DNA of 64,000 nucleotides from Pseudomonas fluorescens. Lineage in GTDB: Bacteria > Pseudomonadota > Gammaproteobacteria > Pseudomonadales > Pseudomonadaceae. The notes under the pieces are model-generated. The model had not been told where the DNA came from. It ran no database searches and saw nothing but the letters and a program-made list of their open reading frames with translations. The stretch covers positions 1-64,000 of the forward strand of contig NZ_KZ477990.1 in assembly GCF_002837185.1 (NCBI RefSeq). Direction: 5' to 3'. The position numbers were made by a program, and so were the translations under genes. This document shows, in pieces, positions 19,824-27,455 of this stretch; the first letter of the stretch is position 1, and every line of letters begins with the position of its first letter.

Positions 19824-19829
19824 TATAAT
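19824..19829 (+). promoter_or_regulatory. Sigma-70 -10 box for the flavoprotein gene
   Basis: TATAAT lies 53 bases before the chosen start of the COG2509 flavoprotein. No good -35 is visible at 16-18 bases upstream. Confidence 0.45.
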
Positions 19830-19881
19830 CGCCGGTTTGCAAAACAGCCGGCTTCTTGCCCGCCGCCTACCGGATCCTGTC

Positions 19882-21495
19882 ATGTTACGAATCACCGAAC
19901 TCAAGCTGCCCATCGACCATCCCGAAGAAGACCTGCGGCCTGCCATCGTGCAGCGCCTGGGCATCGCCAGTGATGACCTGCTCGATTTCACCCTGTTCAA
20001 GCGCAGCTATGATGCCCGCAAGAAGTCCTCGGAACTGTGCTTCATCTACACCGTCGACCTCAATGTGAAGAACGAAGCCGCCCTGCTGCTCAAGTTTGCC
20101 GATGATCGCAACGTCAATCCGGCGCCGGATGTCAGCTACCACGTGGTGGGCAAGGCACCGCAAGGCCTGGTCGAACGGCCGGTGGTGGTCGGTTTCGGCC
20201 CCTGCGGAATCTTCGCCGGGTTGCTGCTGGCACAGATGGGTTTCAAGCCGATCATCCTCGAGCGTGGCAAGGAAGTGCGCCAACGCACCAAGGACACCTG
20301 GGGCCTGTGGCGCAAAAGCGTGCTCAACCCCGAGTCCAACGTGCAGTTCGGCGAAGGCGGCGCCGGGACCTTCTCCGACGGCAAGTTGTACAGCCAGATC
20401 AAGGACCCGAAATTCCACGGGCGCAAGGTGCTGCACGAGTTCGTCAAGGCCGGCGCGCCGGAGGAGATTCTGTATGTCAGCAAACCGCATATCGGCACGT
20501 TCCGCCTGACCGGCGTGGTGGAAAACATGCGCCAGCAGATCATCGCCCTGGGCGGTGAAGTACGCTTCGAGCAACGGGTCACCGACGTACTGATCGAAGA
20601 TGGCCAGTTGAATGGCGTAGTCCTCGATGGCGGCGAGCACATCCTCTCCAGGCACATGATCCTTGCCCTGGGCCACAGTGCCCGCGACACCTTCCGCATG
20701 CTTCACAGCCGTGGCGTGTACATGGAAGCCAAGCCGTTTTCGGTGGGGTTCCGGATCGAGCACCCGCAATCGTTGATCGACGCCGCACGCCTGGGTAAAT
20801 ACGCCGGGCACCCGAAACTCGGTGCCGCCGATTACAAGTTGGTGCATCACGCCAAAAACGGTCGCTCGGTCTACAGCTTCTGCATGTGCCCCGGCGGCAC
20901 CGTAGTGGCAGCGACGTCGGAGCCCAATCGCGTCGTGACCAACGGCATGAGCCAATATTCGCGTAATGAGCGCAACGCCAACTCAGGCATCGTGGTCGGC
21001 ATTACGCCCGAGGTGGACTACCCGGGCGGACCGCTCGCCGGTATCGAACTGCAGGAGCGCCTGGAGTCGCATGCTTACGTGCTCGGCGGCAGTAATTACG
21101 AGGCCCCGGCGCAGTTGGTCGGCGATTTCATCGCAGGCAGACCGTCCACGGCCATCGGCAGCGTGGAACCGTCCTATAAGCCGGGGGTATCCCTGGGTGA
21201 CCTGGCCCTGGCCTTGCCGGACTTCGCCATCGAAGCCATCCGCGAAGCCTTGCCGGCATTCGAGAAGCAGATCAAAGGCTACTCGCTGCACGATGCGGTC
21301 TTGACCGGTATCGAGACGCGCACCTCATCGCCGCTGCGGATTACCCGTAATGAATCGATGCAGAGCCTGAATGTGAAAGGCTTGTTTCCGGCCGGTGAAG
21401 GCGCGGGCTATGCCGGGGGCATCCTCTCGGCAGGCGTCGATGGCATTCGGATTGCCGAGGCCCTGGCGCGGGACATGCTGGGCATCGAAGCCTGA
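19882..21495 (+). CDS. NAD(P)/FAD-dependent oxidoreductase (COG2509)
   Basis: This 537-aa cytoplasmic flavoprotein has an N-terminal domain of about 95 residues (LRITELKLPIDHPEEDL...), then an FAD-binding motif GFGPCGIFAGLLLAQMG (about 100-116) with LERG after it, an NVQFGEGGAGTFSDGKL block (about 155-170), and a C-terminal FAD loop (FPAGEGAGYAGGILSAGVDG). This is the COG2509 family of dehydrogenases of unknown substrate. The ATG at 19882 is preferred over one 22 codons upstream, which would lie across the promoter box. A REP hairpin follows the stop. Confidence 0.88.
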   Translation: MLRITELKLPIDHPEEDLRPAIVQRLGIASDDLLDFTLFKRSYDARKKSSELCFIYTVDLNVKNEAALLLKFADDRNVNPAPDVSYHVVGKAPQGLVERPVVVGFGPCGIFAGLLLAQMGFKPIILERGKEVRQRTKDTWGLWRKSVLNPESNVQFGEGGAGTFSDGKLYSQIKDPKFHGRKVLHEFVKAGAPEEILYVSKPHIGTFRLTGVVENMRQQIIALGGEVRFEQRVTDVLIEDGQLNGVVLDGGEHILSRHMILALGHSARDTFRMLHSRGVYMEAKPFSVGFRIEHPQSLIDAARLGKYAGHPKLGAADYKLVHHAKNGRSVYSFCMCPGGTVVAATSEPNRVVTNGMSQYSRNERNANSGIVVGITPEVDYPGGPLAGIELQERLESHAYVLGGSNYEAPAQLVGDFIAGRPSTAIGSVEPSYKPGVSLGDLALALPDFAIEAIREALPAFEKQIKGYSLHDAVLTGIETRTSSPLRITRNESMQSLNVKGLFPAGEGAGYAGGILSAGVDGIRIAEALARDMLGIEA

Positions 21496-21513
21496 GAACG
21501 CTGCTGTAAACCT

Positions 21514-21538
21514 GTGGGAGGGGCTTGCCCCCTCCCAC
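21514..21538. repeat. Compact REP palindrome between convergent genes
   Basis: A perfect hairpin sequence (gtgggaggggc / gccccctcccac) lies between the flavoprotein stop and the convergent cysteine-synthase-like gene. It may serve as a shared 3' end structure. Confidence 0.8.
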
Positions 21539-21555
21539 ATTTGGTTTGCGGTGTG

Positions 21556-22650
21556 TCAGATATTGGCGCGCAGGATGCTGTCCGGCAGTGACTCACCCTG
21601 CTCGACACTTGCCGCAACGGCCGCGATCAACCCTTGCAAGTCATACCCCTGCCCCGCCAGCCACGCCGGATCGTAGTAAGTGGTGGCATAGCGCTCTCCC
21701 CCATCACATAGAATCGCCACGATCGACCCCGACTCCCCCGCCGCTTTCATCTGTTGCGCAGCCACCAGGGCACCGATCAGGTTCGTCCCGCTGGAGCCTC
21801 CCACTCGCCGCCCCAACCGCTCGGCCAGGTAATGCATGGCCGCCAGGGACAGCGCGTCCGGCACCTTGACCATCGCATCGATCACAGCAGGCAAAAACGA
21901 GGCTTCGACCCGTGGCCGGCCGATACCTTCGATCCGCGAACCACAGTCCAGGCGCAGGCTGGCGTCGCCGCTCAGGTAATAATCGAAAAACACCGAACGT
22001 TCGGCATCGGCGCACAGCACGCGGGTGCGATGCTGGCGATAGCGCACATAGCGTCCCAGGGTCGCGGTAGTGCCGCCGGTACCCGGACTGGAAATCAGCC
22101 AACTGGGCTCCGGGTGCTGCTCGAAGCGCAACTGCTGGAAGATCGACTCGGCGATGTTGTTGTTCGCGCGCCAGTCGGTGGCGCGCTCGGCGTAGGTGAA
22201 CTGGTCCATGAAGTGGCCGCCGCTTTCCTGCGCCAGCCGTTCGGACTCGGCATAGATCTGCGTAGGGTCCTGCACCAGGTGGCTCTTGCCGCCATAAAAG
22301 GCAATCTGGGCGATCTTTTCCTGGGAGGTGGTGGCGGGCATCACGGCAATGAACGGCAGGCCGAGCAGGCGCGCGAAATAGGCTTCGGAGATGGCCGTCG
22401 AACCGCTGGAAGCCTCGATCACAGGTGCACCCGGCTTCAGCCAGCCGTTGCACAACGCGTACAGGAACAGGGAGCGCGCCAGCCGGTGCTTCAGGCTGCC
22501 GGTCGGGTGGCTGGACTCATCCTTGAAATACAACTCGATACCCGGCAAGCCCGGCAATGGCAACGGGATGAGGTGGGTATCGGCGCTGCGCTGGAAATCC
22601 GCTTCAATGATACGAATGGCTTCGCGGGCCCAGGGACGGTGGTCGCTCAT
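21556..22650 (-). CDS. PLP-dependent cysteine-synthase-family enzyme
   Basis: This 364-aa fold-type II PLP enzyme has its Schiff-base lysine in [16 protein letters not shown] (about Lys54), the substrate loop [12 protein letters not shown], and the phosphate-binding loop [15 protein letters not shown]. It is longer than CysK and lacks the CysK/CysM specificity signatures I would expect, so it may act on another amino-acid substrate, for example as a cysteine desulfhydrase or lyase. It is a single gene; ATG 22650 lies just after a GAAGCCTCGTC stretch with weak ribosome-site character. Confidence 0.85.
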   Translation of the reverse strand: MSDHRPWAREAIRIIEADFQRSADTHLIPLPLPGLPGIELYFKDESSHPTGSLKHRLARSLFLYALCNGWLKPGAPVIEASSGSTAISEAYFARLLGLPFIAVMPATTSQEKIAQIAFYGGKSHLVQDPTQIYAESERLAQESGGHFMDQFTYAERATDWRANNNIAESIFQQLRFEQHPEPSWLISSPGTGGTTATLGRYVRYRQHRTRVLCADAERSVFFDYYLSGDASLRLDCGSRIEGIGRPRVEASFLPAVIDAMVKVPDALSLAAMHYLAERLGRRVGGSSGTNLIGALVAAQQMKAAGESGSIVAILCDGGERYATTYYDPAWLAGQGYDLQGLIAAVAASVEQGESLPDSILRANI

Positions 22651-22866
22651 GACGAGGCTTCTCTAAGGATTTGGGCCTGATATTAGGGGGTTTCCTACAC
22701 TGCACACAGATACAGTAACGACTCAATTGGACACACAATTGCTAGGCTTAGACGCAACGCCAGCTCTACCCGACGCTTATAACAAATAAGAATATAACTT
22801 TTGTTTTAACAACTAACGGTACGGGTTAGGGTACCCACCTATTGAACCTGGATTGGAGAGCATCCC

Positions 22867-24051
22867 TTGCCTCTGCGTAGCACTTTCACCCGTTTCTTCC
22901 AGCTGGAGGCCGCCAGCGGCCTGTTGCTGATCGCGGCTGCCGCCTTGGCGCTGATTATCAACAACTCACCGTTGTCACACCTGTACGGCGCCTTTCTCGA
23001 CACGCCCGTGGTGGCCCAGGTTGGCGCGCTGCAAATCGCCAAGCCCGCCTTGCTCTGGATCAATGACGGCCTGATGGCGTTGTTCTTCCTGCTGATCGGC
23101 CTCGAAGTCAAACGCGAGCTGCTCGACGGTCACCTGTCCAAACCGTCGCAGGTCGTCCTTCCGGGTGCGGCGGCTATCGGCGGCATGGTCGTACCCGCGC
23201 TCATCTACTGGGCATTGAACAAGGACAACCCTGCGGCCCTCGGCGGATGGGCAATCCCGATGGCCACGGATATCGCCTTTGCGCTGGGCGTCCTGGCACT
23301 GCTGGGCAAACGCGTGCCGGTGTCGCTGAAACTGTTCCTGATGACCCTGGCAATCATTGACGACCTGGGCGCTATTATCGTCATTGCGCTGTTCTATTCC
23401 GCCGACCTGTCCGGGGCTTCCCTGGCAGGCGCAGCGGCATGCTTGATCGCGTTGATTGCGATGAACCGCCTGGGTGTGGTCAAGCTCGGGCCGTACATGA
23501 TCATCGGCCTGATCCTGTGGGTGTGCGTGCTCAAGAGCGGCGTGCACGCCACCCTGGCCGGGGTGACCCTGGCGTTCTGCATTCCACTGCGCACCCGGAA
23601 CGCCGAAACCTCGCCCCTGCTGACCCTGGAACATACCCTGCACCCGTGGGTGGCCTACGCCATCCTGCCGCTGTTCGCGTTTGCCAACGCCGGGGTGTCC
23701 CTCACCGGCGTCAGCCTCGAAAGCTTTACCCACCCTGTGCCCATGGGCATCGCCGCCGGCCTGTTGATCGGCAAGACCATCGGTGTGTTCGGCCTGACCT
23801 GGCTGGCCATCAAGACCGGTATTGCCTCACTGCCCAGCGGCGCGAACTGGGGCCAGGTGCTGGGGGTAGCGATTCTGTGTGGTATCGGCTTTACCATGAG
23901 CCTGTTTGTCGGCTCACTGGCCTTCGTACCGGGCGTCAGCGAGTTTGCCGGCGAAGATCGCATGGGGATTCTGACCGGTTCGATAGTGGCGGCGTGTATC
24001 GGTTATGCGGTAACGGCGCTGGCGAGTCGCAGGAAAGCCGTCATTTCCTAG
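22867..24051 (+). CDS. nhaA: Na+/H+ antiporter NhaA
   Basis: This 394-aa inner-membrane antiporter expels Na+ in exchange for protons and supports pH and salt tolerance. It shows [19 protein letters not shown] (about 77-95), the [14 protein letters not shown] block, and the ion-binding aspartates in [10 protein letters not shown] (about 164-173). The start is TTG, preceded by TTGGAGAG at good spacing. About 216 bases of upstream sequence are free for its promoter. Confidence 0.95.
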   Translation: MPLRSTFTRFFQLEAASGLLLIAAAALALIINNSPLSHLYGAFLDTPVVAQVGALQIAKPALLWINDGLMALFFLLIGLEVKRELLDGHLSKPSQVVLPGAAAIGGMVVPALIYWALNKDNPAALGGWAIPMATDIAFALGVLALLGKRVPVSLKLFLMTLAIIDDLGAIIVIALFYSADLSGASLAGAAACLIALIAMNRLGVVKLGPYMIIGLILWVCVLKSGVHATLAGVTLAFCIPLRTRNAETSPLLTLEHTLHPWVAYAILPLFAFANAGVSLTGVSLESFTHPVPMGIAAGLLIGKTIGVFGLTWLAIKTGIASLPSGANWGQVLGVAILCGIGFTMSLFVGSLAFVPGVSEFAGEDRMGILTGSIVAACIGYAVTALASRRKAVIS

Positions 24052-24072
24052 TTGAGGTGATAGCCAAACACC

Positions 24073-24104
24073 AAAAAGCCGCCTCGAACTGAATCGAGGC
24101 GGCT
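24073..24104 (-). terminator. Rho-independent terminator of the 32-codon gene
   Basis: GCCGCCTCGA...TCGAGGCGGC forms a 10-bp stem. Read on the minus strand it is followed by TTTTTGG, so it ends a leftward transcript 15 bases after the small ORF's stop. Confidence 0.8.
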
Positions 24105-24118
24105 CCGCTTCTCAGACC

Positions 24119-24217
24119 TTACAGGTCATCGAAACTGTCCCGCAGGAATACCCATACGGGATAAACACGCAGGGCATTCACTACGAGGTTCCACGTACGT
24201 CGTGCAAACTTAGACAT
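24119..24217 (-). CDS. 32-residue hydrophobic small protein, candidate type I toxin
   Basis: The ORF has a strong ribosome site (GGAGGG, six bases before ATG) and its own terminator, which is good evidence that it is a real gene despite its size. The peptide has a basic start (MSKFARRT), a mostly hydrophobic stretch from Trp9 to Leu25 interrupted by Arg17, and an acidic end (RDSFDDL). This resembles small membrane-acting type I toxins in size and layout though not in sequence. The mRNA leader of about 200 bases holds a stretch nearly perfectly antisense to the 5' end of a divergent small RNA. I do not recognise the peptide family; toxicity is an inference from architecture. It could instead be a regulatory or housekeeping small protein. 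Confidence 0.65.
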   Translation of the reverse strand: MSKFARRTWNLVVNALRVYPVWVFLRDSFDDL

Positions 24218-24221
24218 ACTC

Positions 24222-24241
24222 GGCCCTCCAAACGTTGGGCC
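24222..24241 (-). promoter_or_regulatory. Hairpin that can hide the small ORF's ribosome site
   Basis: In the mRNA, GGCCC (24241-24237) can pair with GGGCC (24226-24222) across a 10-base loop. This traps half of the GGAGGG ribosome site at 24229-24224. Type I toxin messages often hide the toxin start this way and depend on an upstream loading site. Confidence 0.5.
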
Positions 24242-24256
24242 TTACCTCCAGCGCAC

Positions 24257-24286
24257 TTACCGGAACATGTGAGCCTTCGGGTGCAC
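24257..24286 (-). promoter_or_regulatory. Nine-codon leader ORF within the small-protein mRNA
   Basis: AGGAG at 24298-24294, seven bases, then GTG CAC CCG AAG GCT CAC ATG TTC CGG TAA encodes a possible nine-residue leader peptide ending 39 bases before the 32-codon ORF. Its ribosome site lies inside the segment that the small RNA can pair with. It may be translated, or may simply be a ribosome standby site. Confidence 0.4.
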
Positions 24287-24303
24287 GTCAGTGCTCCTGT
24301 GAG
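24284..24303 (-). promoter_or_regulatory. Target segment for the divergent small RNA
   Basis: On the minus-strand transcript this 20-base segment is complementary to the first 20 bases of the predicted small RNA (24594-24613) at 19 of 20 positions, with 14 contiguous pairs. It lies 67-86 bases upstream of the 32-codon ORF. Confidence 0.6.
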
Positions 24304-24425
24304 GCGGGCCGGGTTTATGGTCCTCGTGCATCAATCCGGCACGGATTACTAGCCCGTGGCAGTCGGTCCAAAATTTGCGCGCGAACCCGGCCAACCTACT
24401 TCACGAAGAGCGCAGAACGACGGCG

Positions 24426-24459
24426 ATACTAGCCCAACTGTCGCGCCAGGGTGTGACAG
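24426..24459 (-). promoter_or_regulatory. Promoter of the 32-codon gene with inverted repeat
   Basis: A -10 box TAGTAT (minus strand, 24431-24426) would start transcription near 24419. No good -35 is seen at 16-18 bases. Instead an inverted repeat CTGTC-N12-GACAG (24438-24459) overlaps the -35 area and could be an operator or activator site. Its spacing does not fit LexA. Confidence 0.5.
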
Positions 24460-24557
24460 ACAAAAGCTGATTACACTATGGAGTTGTTGCTCGTTTTTGC
24501 AGATTAAAATCCACAAAAAAGATCATTACATCAATGAGAACCACTGATCCTCAAGCC

Positions 24558-24587
24558 TTGCTCTGCGCGCTGAAAAAGCAGTAGTAT
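24558..24587 (+). promoter_or_regulatory. Sigma-70 promoter of the small RNA
   Basis: TTGCTC at 24558-24563 and TAGTAT at 24582-24587 are 18 bases apart, predicting a start near 24594. The -10 context (TAGTATCG) matches that of the divergent small gene. Confidence 0.6.
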
Positions 24588-24593
24588 CGTGAA

Positions 24594-24672
24594 CACGTCA
24601 GTGCTCCCGTGAGACCGCAAGCCCGTGCCAAAGTGGGCCTGCAATAAAAAACCGCCCTACTAAGGCGGTTTT
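24594..24672 (+). ncRNA. Predicted antisense-type small RNA (about 80 nt), candidate antitoxin
   Basis: The predicted RNA starts with CACGUCAGUGCUCC, continues through a small hairpin (GCCC...GGGC, 24621-24637), and ends in a strong terminator (ACCGCC...GGCGGU, 24651-24669) with a run of six Us. Its first 20 bases pair with the leader of the leftward 32-codon gene over the leader ORF's AGGAG. A promoter, free pairing 5' end, central hairpin and terminator in about 80 bases match the design of IstR-1, OhsC and OrzO of E. coli. No ORF is present. Sequence identity to those RNAs is not claimed. Confidence 0.65.
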
Positions 24673-24675
24673 TTA
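24646..24675. terminator. Bidirectional terminator at the small RNA 3' end
   Basis: The stem ACCGCC/GGCGGT around loop CTACTAA has A and T runs on both sides, so it can end transcripts in either direction. It forms the 3' end of the predicted small RNA. Confidence 0.8.
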
Positions 24676-24724
24676 TTATGTGCGATTAAGTTTTTTCTAA
24701 ACGACAAGCTCATGGCCTATTAAA

Positions 24725-24762
24725 CAAAAAACCCCAACCCGTCACCCGGTTGGGGTTTTTCT
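24725..24762. terminator. Bidirectional terminator downstream of the SlyB-like gene
   Basis: AAAAACCCCAACC...GGTTGGGGTTTTT is a perfect stem with A/T tails on both sides, 19 bases past the stop of the minus-strand lipoprotein gene. Confidence 0.85.
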
Positions 24763-24780
24763 TTGCCTTTCGCTGACCGC

Positions 24781-25245
24781 TTAGCGGGTAACGCGGCTGG
24801 TACCGTCAACCGTCATGATGCGTACGCGGTCGCCAATGCGGAAAATTTCATTTTCCTGCACGGCTTGTACGTAGGCGCGCATGCTGCCGTCGTCTTCGCG
24901 AACGGTGATTTCCACGCCCTGGGTGCGAGTCAGGCCTTCTTCGGTGGCCGATCCCAGCAGGCCGCCGGCTACCGCGCCGATCACAGCGGTGACGATACTG
25001 CCACGACCGCCGCCGATGGCGCTGCCGCCAACGCCGCCGATGACTGCACCGGCAGCGCCGCCGATTGGGGTTTTGGTGCCTTCGATTTTCACCGGACGCA
25101 GGGATTCAATAGTGCCCATGCGAACGGTCTGTACACGACGCGCCTCGTCACGGGAGTAGGAGTCGCCGGTCAGACTCGAGGCGCAGCCACCCAACAGCAA
25201 GGACAGGGTAGTAAAGCAGGCAACTAGTAAAACGGACTTACGCAT
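24781..25245 (-). CDS. slyB: SlyB-like glycine-zipper outer-membrane lipoprotein
   Basis: This 154-aa lipoprotein has a signal peptide ending in the lipobox LLGGC (Cys21). A glycine-zipper membrane segment (GGAAGAVIGGVGGSAIGGG then AVIGAVAGGLLGSATEEG, about 67-107) and a C-terminal beta domain (GVEITVREDDGSMRAYVQ...) follow, as in SlyB/Pcp of the Rick_17kDa family. SlyB stabilises the outer membrane under PhoPQ stress in enterics. I chose ATG 25245, preceded by TTTGGAG, over a frame extension of 28 codons without a ribosome site. Confidence 0.88.
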   Translation of the reverse strand: MRKSVLLVACFTTLSLLLGGCASSLTGDSYSRDEARRVQTVRMGTIESLRPVKIEGTKTPIGGAAGAVIGGVGGSAIGGGRGSIVTAVIGAVAGGLLGSATEEGLTRTQGVEITVREDDGSMRAYVQAVQENEIFRIGDRVRIMTVDGTSRVTR

Positions 25246-25501
25246 AGCATCAACTCCAAAGGACAGGTATTCATTAAACGCTGCGGCTTGGCGCCTGTCA
25301 CGGCAAGCCAGGCAGAAAAGTGCTTTCATTCAGCCTGAGTACAGACTTCCGACACCACAAGATTCGACGAACGGTAGCTAAGCCGCACCATGCCATAGCC
25401 TGGTTGATCAGTGTAGCCATACAGCCGAAAACGCCGAAATCTCGTACATAAAGACTTCGGCGCGCAGGGCATGATTCAGATGGAATGACGAAAGGAGCCG
25501 C

Positions 25502-26149
25502 TCAAGGCGCAAGACGCGCGCGCGTCCATTGGCCCGCTTGCAGCCGATAGTCGAGACGATCATGCAGGCGACTGGCGCGGCCTTGCCAGAACTCGATGCG
25601 CTCCGGCAGCAAACGATAGCCTCCCCAATGCTCGGGGCAATCGGGCTGGGTGTCGCTGAAACGTTGTTCAGTCGCCTTGAGCAGTTGCTGCAGTTCTTCG
25701 CGATCACGAATGACCTGGCTCTGCGGCGATGCCCACGCACCCAGGCGGCTGCCCAGGGGGCGCACCTGATAATAAGCATCCGACTCTTCAGGCGTGACCT
25801 TGACCACGCGCCCTTCAATACGCACCTGGCGCTCGAGGGTCGGCCAGAAAAACGTCATGGCCGCGAACGGCCGCGCCGCCAGTTGCTCACCCTTGGCGCT
25901 CTGATAGTTGGTAAAGAAGGTAAAGCCCTGTGCATCCAGGCCTTTGAGCAACAGGATGCGACAGTGCGGCCGACCGTCCTGGTCGACCGTCGCCAGGGTC
26001 ATGGCATTGGCCTCCACCGGTGCCTGCTCGGTTTTCACCGCATCGGCGAACCATTGGTGGAACAAGGCAAACGGCTCGTCCGGGGCCTGGGCCTCGCTCA
26101 AACCGTCCCGTGTGTAGTCACGGCGCATATCGGCCAGTGCCTGGGTCAT
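25502..26149 (-). CDS. pdxH: Pyridoxamine/pyridoxine 5'-phosphate oxidase
   Basis: This 215-aa FMN enzyme oxidises pyridoxine or pyridoxamine 5'-phosphate to pyridoxal 5'-phosphate, the last step of vitamin B6 synthesis and salvage. Family blocks are complete: [60 protein letters not shown], and the C-terminal [22 protein letters not shown]. Length is normal. It is separated by 27 bases from the upstream OmpA-family gene and may share its transcript. Confidence 0.96.
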   Translation of the reverse strand: MTQALADMRRDYTRDGLSEAQAPDEPFALFHQWFADAVKTEQAPVEANAMTLATVDQDGRPHCRILLLKGLDAQGFTFFTNYQSAKGEQLAARPFAAMTFFWPTLERQVRIEGRVVKVTPEESDAYYQVRPLGSRLGAWASPQSQVIRDREELQQLLKATEQRFSDTQPDCPEHWGGYRLLPERIEFWQGRASRLHDRLDYRLQAGQWTRARLAP

Positions 26150-26176
26150 GCGGCTTTATCCTTGTGGTTCAACGGA

Positions 26177-27313
26177 TCAGTTTTTCGCCTGGTCGTTGCT
26201 TGCCGGTGCAGCAGCCTTGGCTTTGGCCGGAGCCGGTTTCTTCGCAGCCGGTTTGGCCGGGGCCTTTTTAGCGGCTGACTTGGCGGCTGGCTTGGCGGCA
26301 GCTTTCTTGGCCGGTGCTTTTTTCGCTGGAGCTTTTGCCGCCGGGGCCGGTGCGGGAACGTCCTGCACGGCAACCATTTCAGCCACAGGCGGGGTCTTGC
26401 CCGAGTTGTACTGGCTCAGCAGCGCCAACATAGTTGAACGCTGAGTGAACATGATTTCCATGCGACGATTCAGCGCACGGCCCTGGGAACTGTCATTGGC
26501 GGCGCGCGGCATCAGGTCGCCCATGCCACGCAGCATCAGGCGATCCTGCTTCAAACCGCTGAGGCTGAAAATCGAAGCGATCGACTGCGCACGTTCCTTG
26601 CTCAGCGCCTGGCTGGCCGGAGCGCTGCCGGTGGCATCAACGTGGCCCAGAACCAGTACGGCGGTCTTTGGGTCCGCTTCAACGGCCTTGGCAACGCGCG
26701 TGAACGGGCCCAGGGTCACCGGCAGCAGCATCGCCGGGCGTTTCGGGTTGTATGAACCGTCTACCGGGGCGATCACCACCAGTACGTTGTCGCGACGTTC
26801 CAATTGCAGGTTGCTGTCCTTGATCGCGGCGCGCAGGCGCGGCTCGTAATCGTCCAGCCAGGCCTGGGTGATTTTCGGATCGGGCATCTGCACGTTGGTC
26901 ACATCGACCTTGGCCAGTGGCTTGGGCTTGGTATCGAACGGCCACCACCAATGGGCTTCGGTGTCGGTCTTGGCCACGGGAGCCGGGGTGGCGGCCTGGA
27001 GGTCCGCTTTCAGATCGGCCTTGGCCTCGGCGGCCTTTTCGTCGGCGCTCTTGGCGGCGAATGGCCACCAGTTGAAACCGGTGTCGCTCTTGGCTGCCGG
27101 AGCAGGCGCCGCGGCGACAGGCGCAACAGGCTTGGCATCGGCAGCAGGCTTGGCATCCGGTTTGGCGTCGGTCTGGGTCACTGCGTCCTTGGTAGCAGCC
27201 TTATCCGATCCAAATGACCACCAGTGCCCACCTTCGGCATCATTTTGTGGAGTTTGTGCACAGCCAGTAATAGTGAGGCACAGCGCCAGTGCCAAGGACT
27301 TGTTCGATAACAT
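26177..27313 (-). CDS. OmpA-family lipoprotein with WWxF repeats and Lys/Ala/Pro tail
   Basis: This 378-aa envelope protein has a lipobox TITGC (Cys18). The next 110 residues hold three spaced aromatic motifs (HWWSFGSD, NWWPFAAK, HWWWPFDTK) in Ala/Lys/Asp-rich linkers. An OmpA-like peptidoglycan-binding domain follows (about 175-300; GHVDATGSA...SKERAQS...NRRMEIMF). The last 60 residues are a histone-H1-like AKKAPAKPAAK tail. The core suggests anchoring to peptidoglycan; the basic tail could bind acidic envelope polymers or nucleic acid, which is inference. No promoter was identified in the 142 bases upstream. Confidence 0.88.
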   Translation of the reverse strand: MLSNKSLALALCLTITGCAQTPQNDAEGGHWWSFGSDKAATKDAVTQTDAKPDAKPAADAKPVAPVAAAPAPAAKSDTGFNWWPFAAKSADEKAAEAKADLKADLQAATPAPVAKTDTEAHWWWPFDTKPKPLAKVDVTNVQMPDPKITQAWLDDYEPRLRAAIKDSNLQLERRDNVLVVIAPVDGSYNPKRPAMLLPVTLGPFTRVAKAVEADPKTAVLVLGHVDATGSAPASQALSKERAQSIASIFSLSGLKQDRLMLRGMGDLMPRAANDSSQGRALNRRMEIMFTQRSTMLALLSQYNSGKTPPVAEMVAVQDVPAPAPAAKAPAKKAPAKKAAAKPAAKSAAKKAPAKPAAKKPAPAKAKAAAPASNDQAKN

Positions 27314-27455
27314 GAGATATCCACAAAATGAGAAAAAACCAAGGGGCCAAATGCCCCGTTAACCAGACGCTTAAAGAACATTGAAGTTACATCATTGCGT
27401 TCAGCGTCTTCTTATACGTGTCTTTGTAACAAAAAATTGTGAAACAGCAAGGGGT

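Noticed and set aside
24438..24459. LexA box on the small gene's promoter
   Set aside because: CTGT and ACAG are 14 bases apart; a LexA site needs 8.
24594..24672. tRNA or known regulatory RNA (RsmY/Z, CrcZ type)
   Set aside because: No cloverleaf and no CCA end; lacks the repeated GGA hairpins of RsmY/Z and the A-rich repeats of CrcZ.
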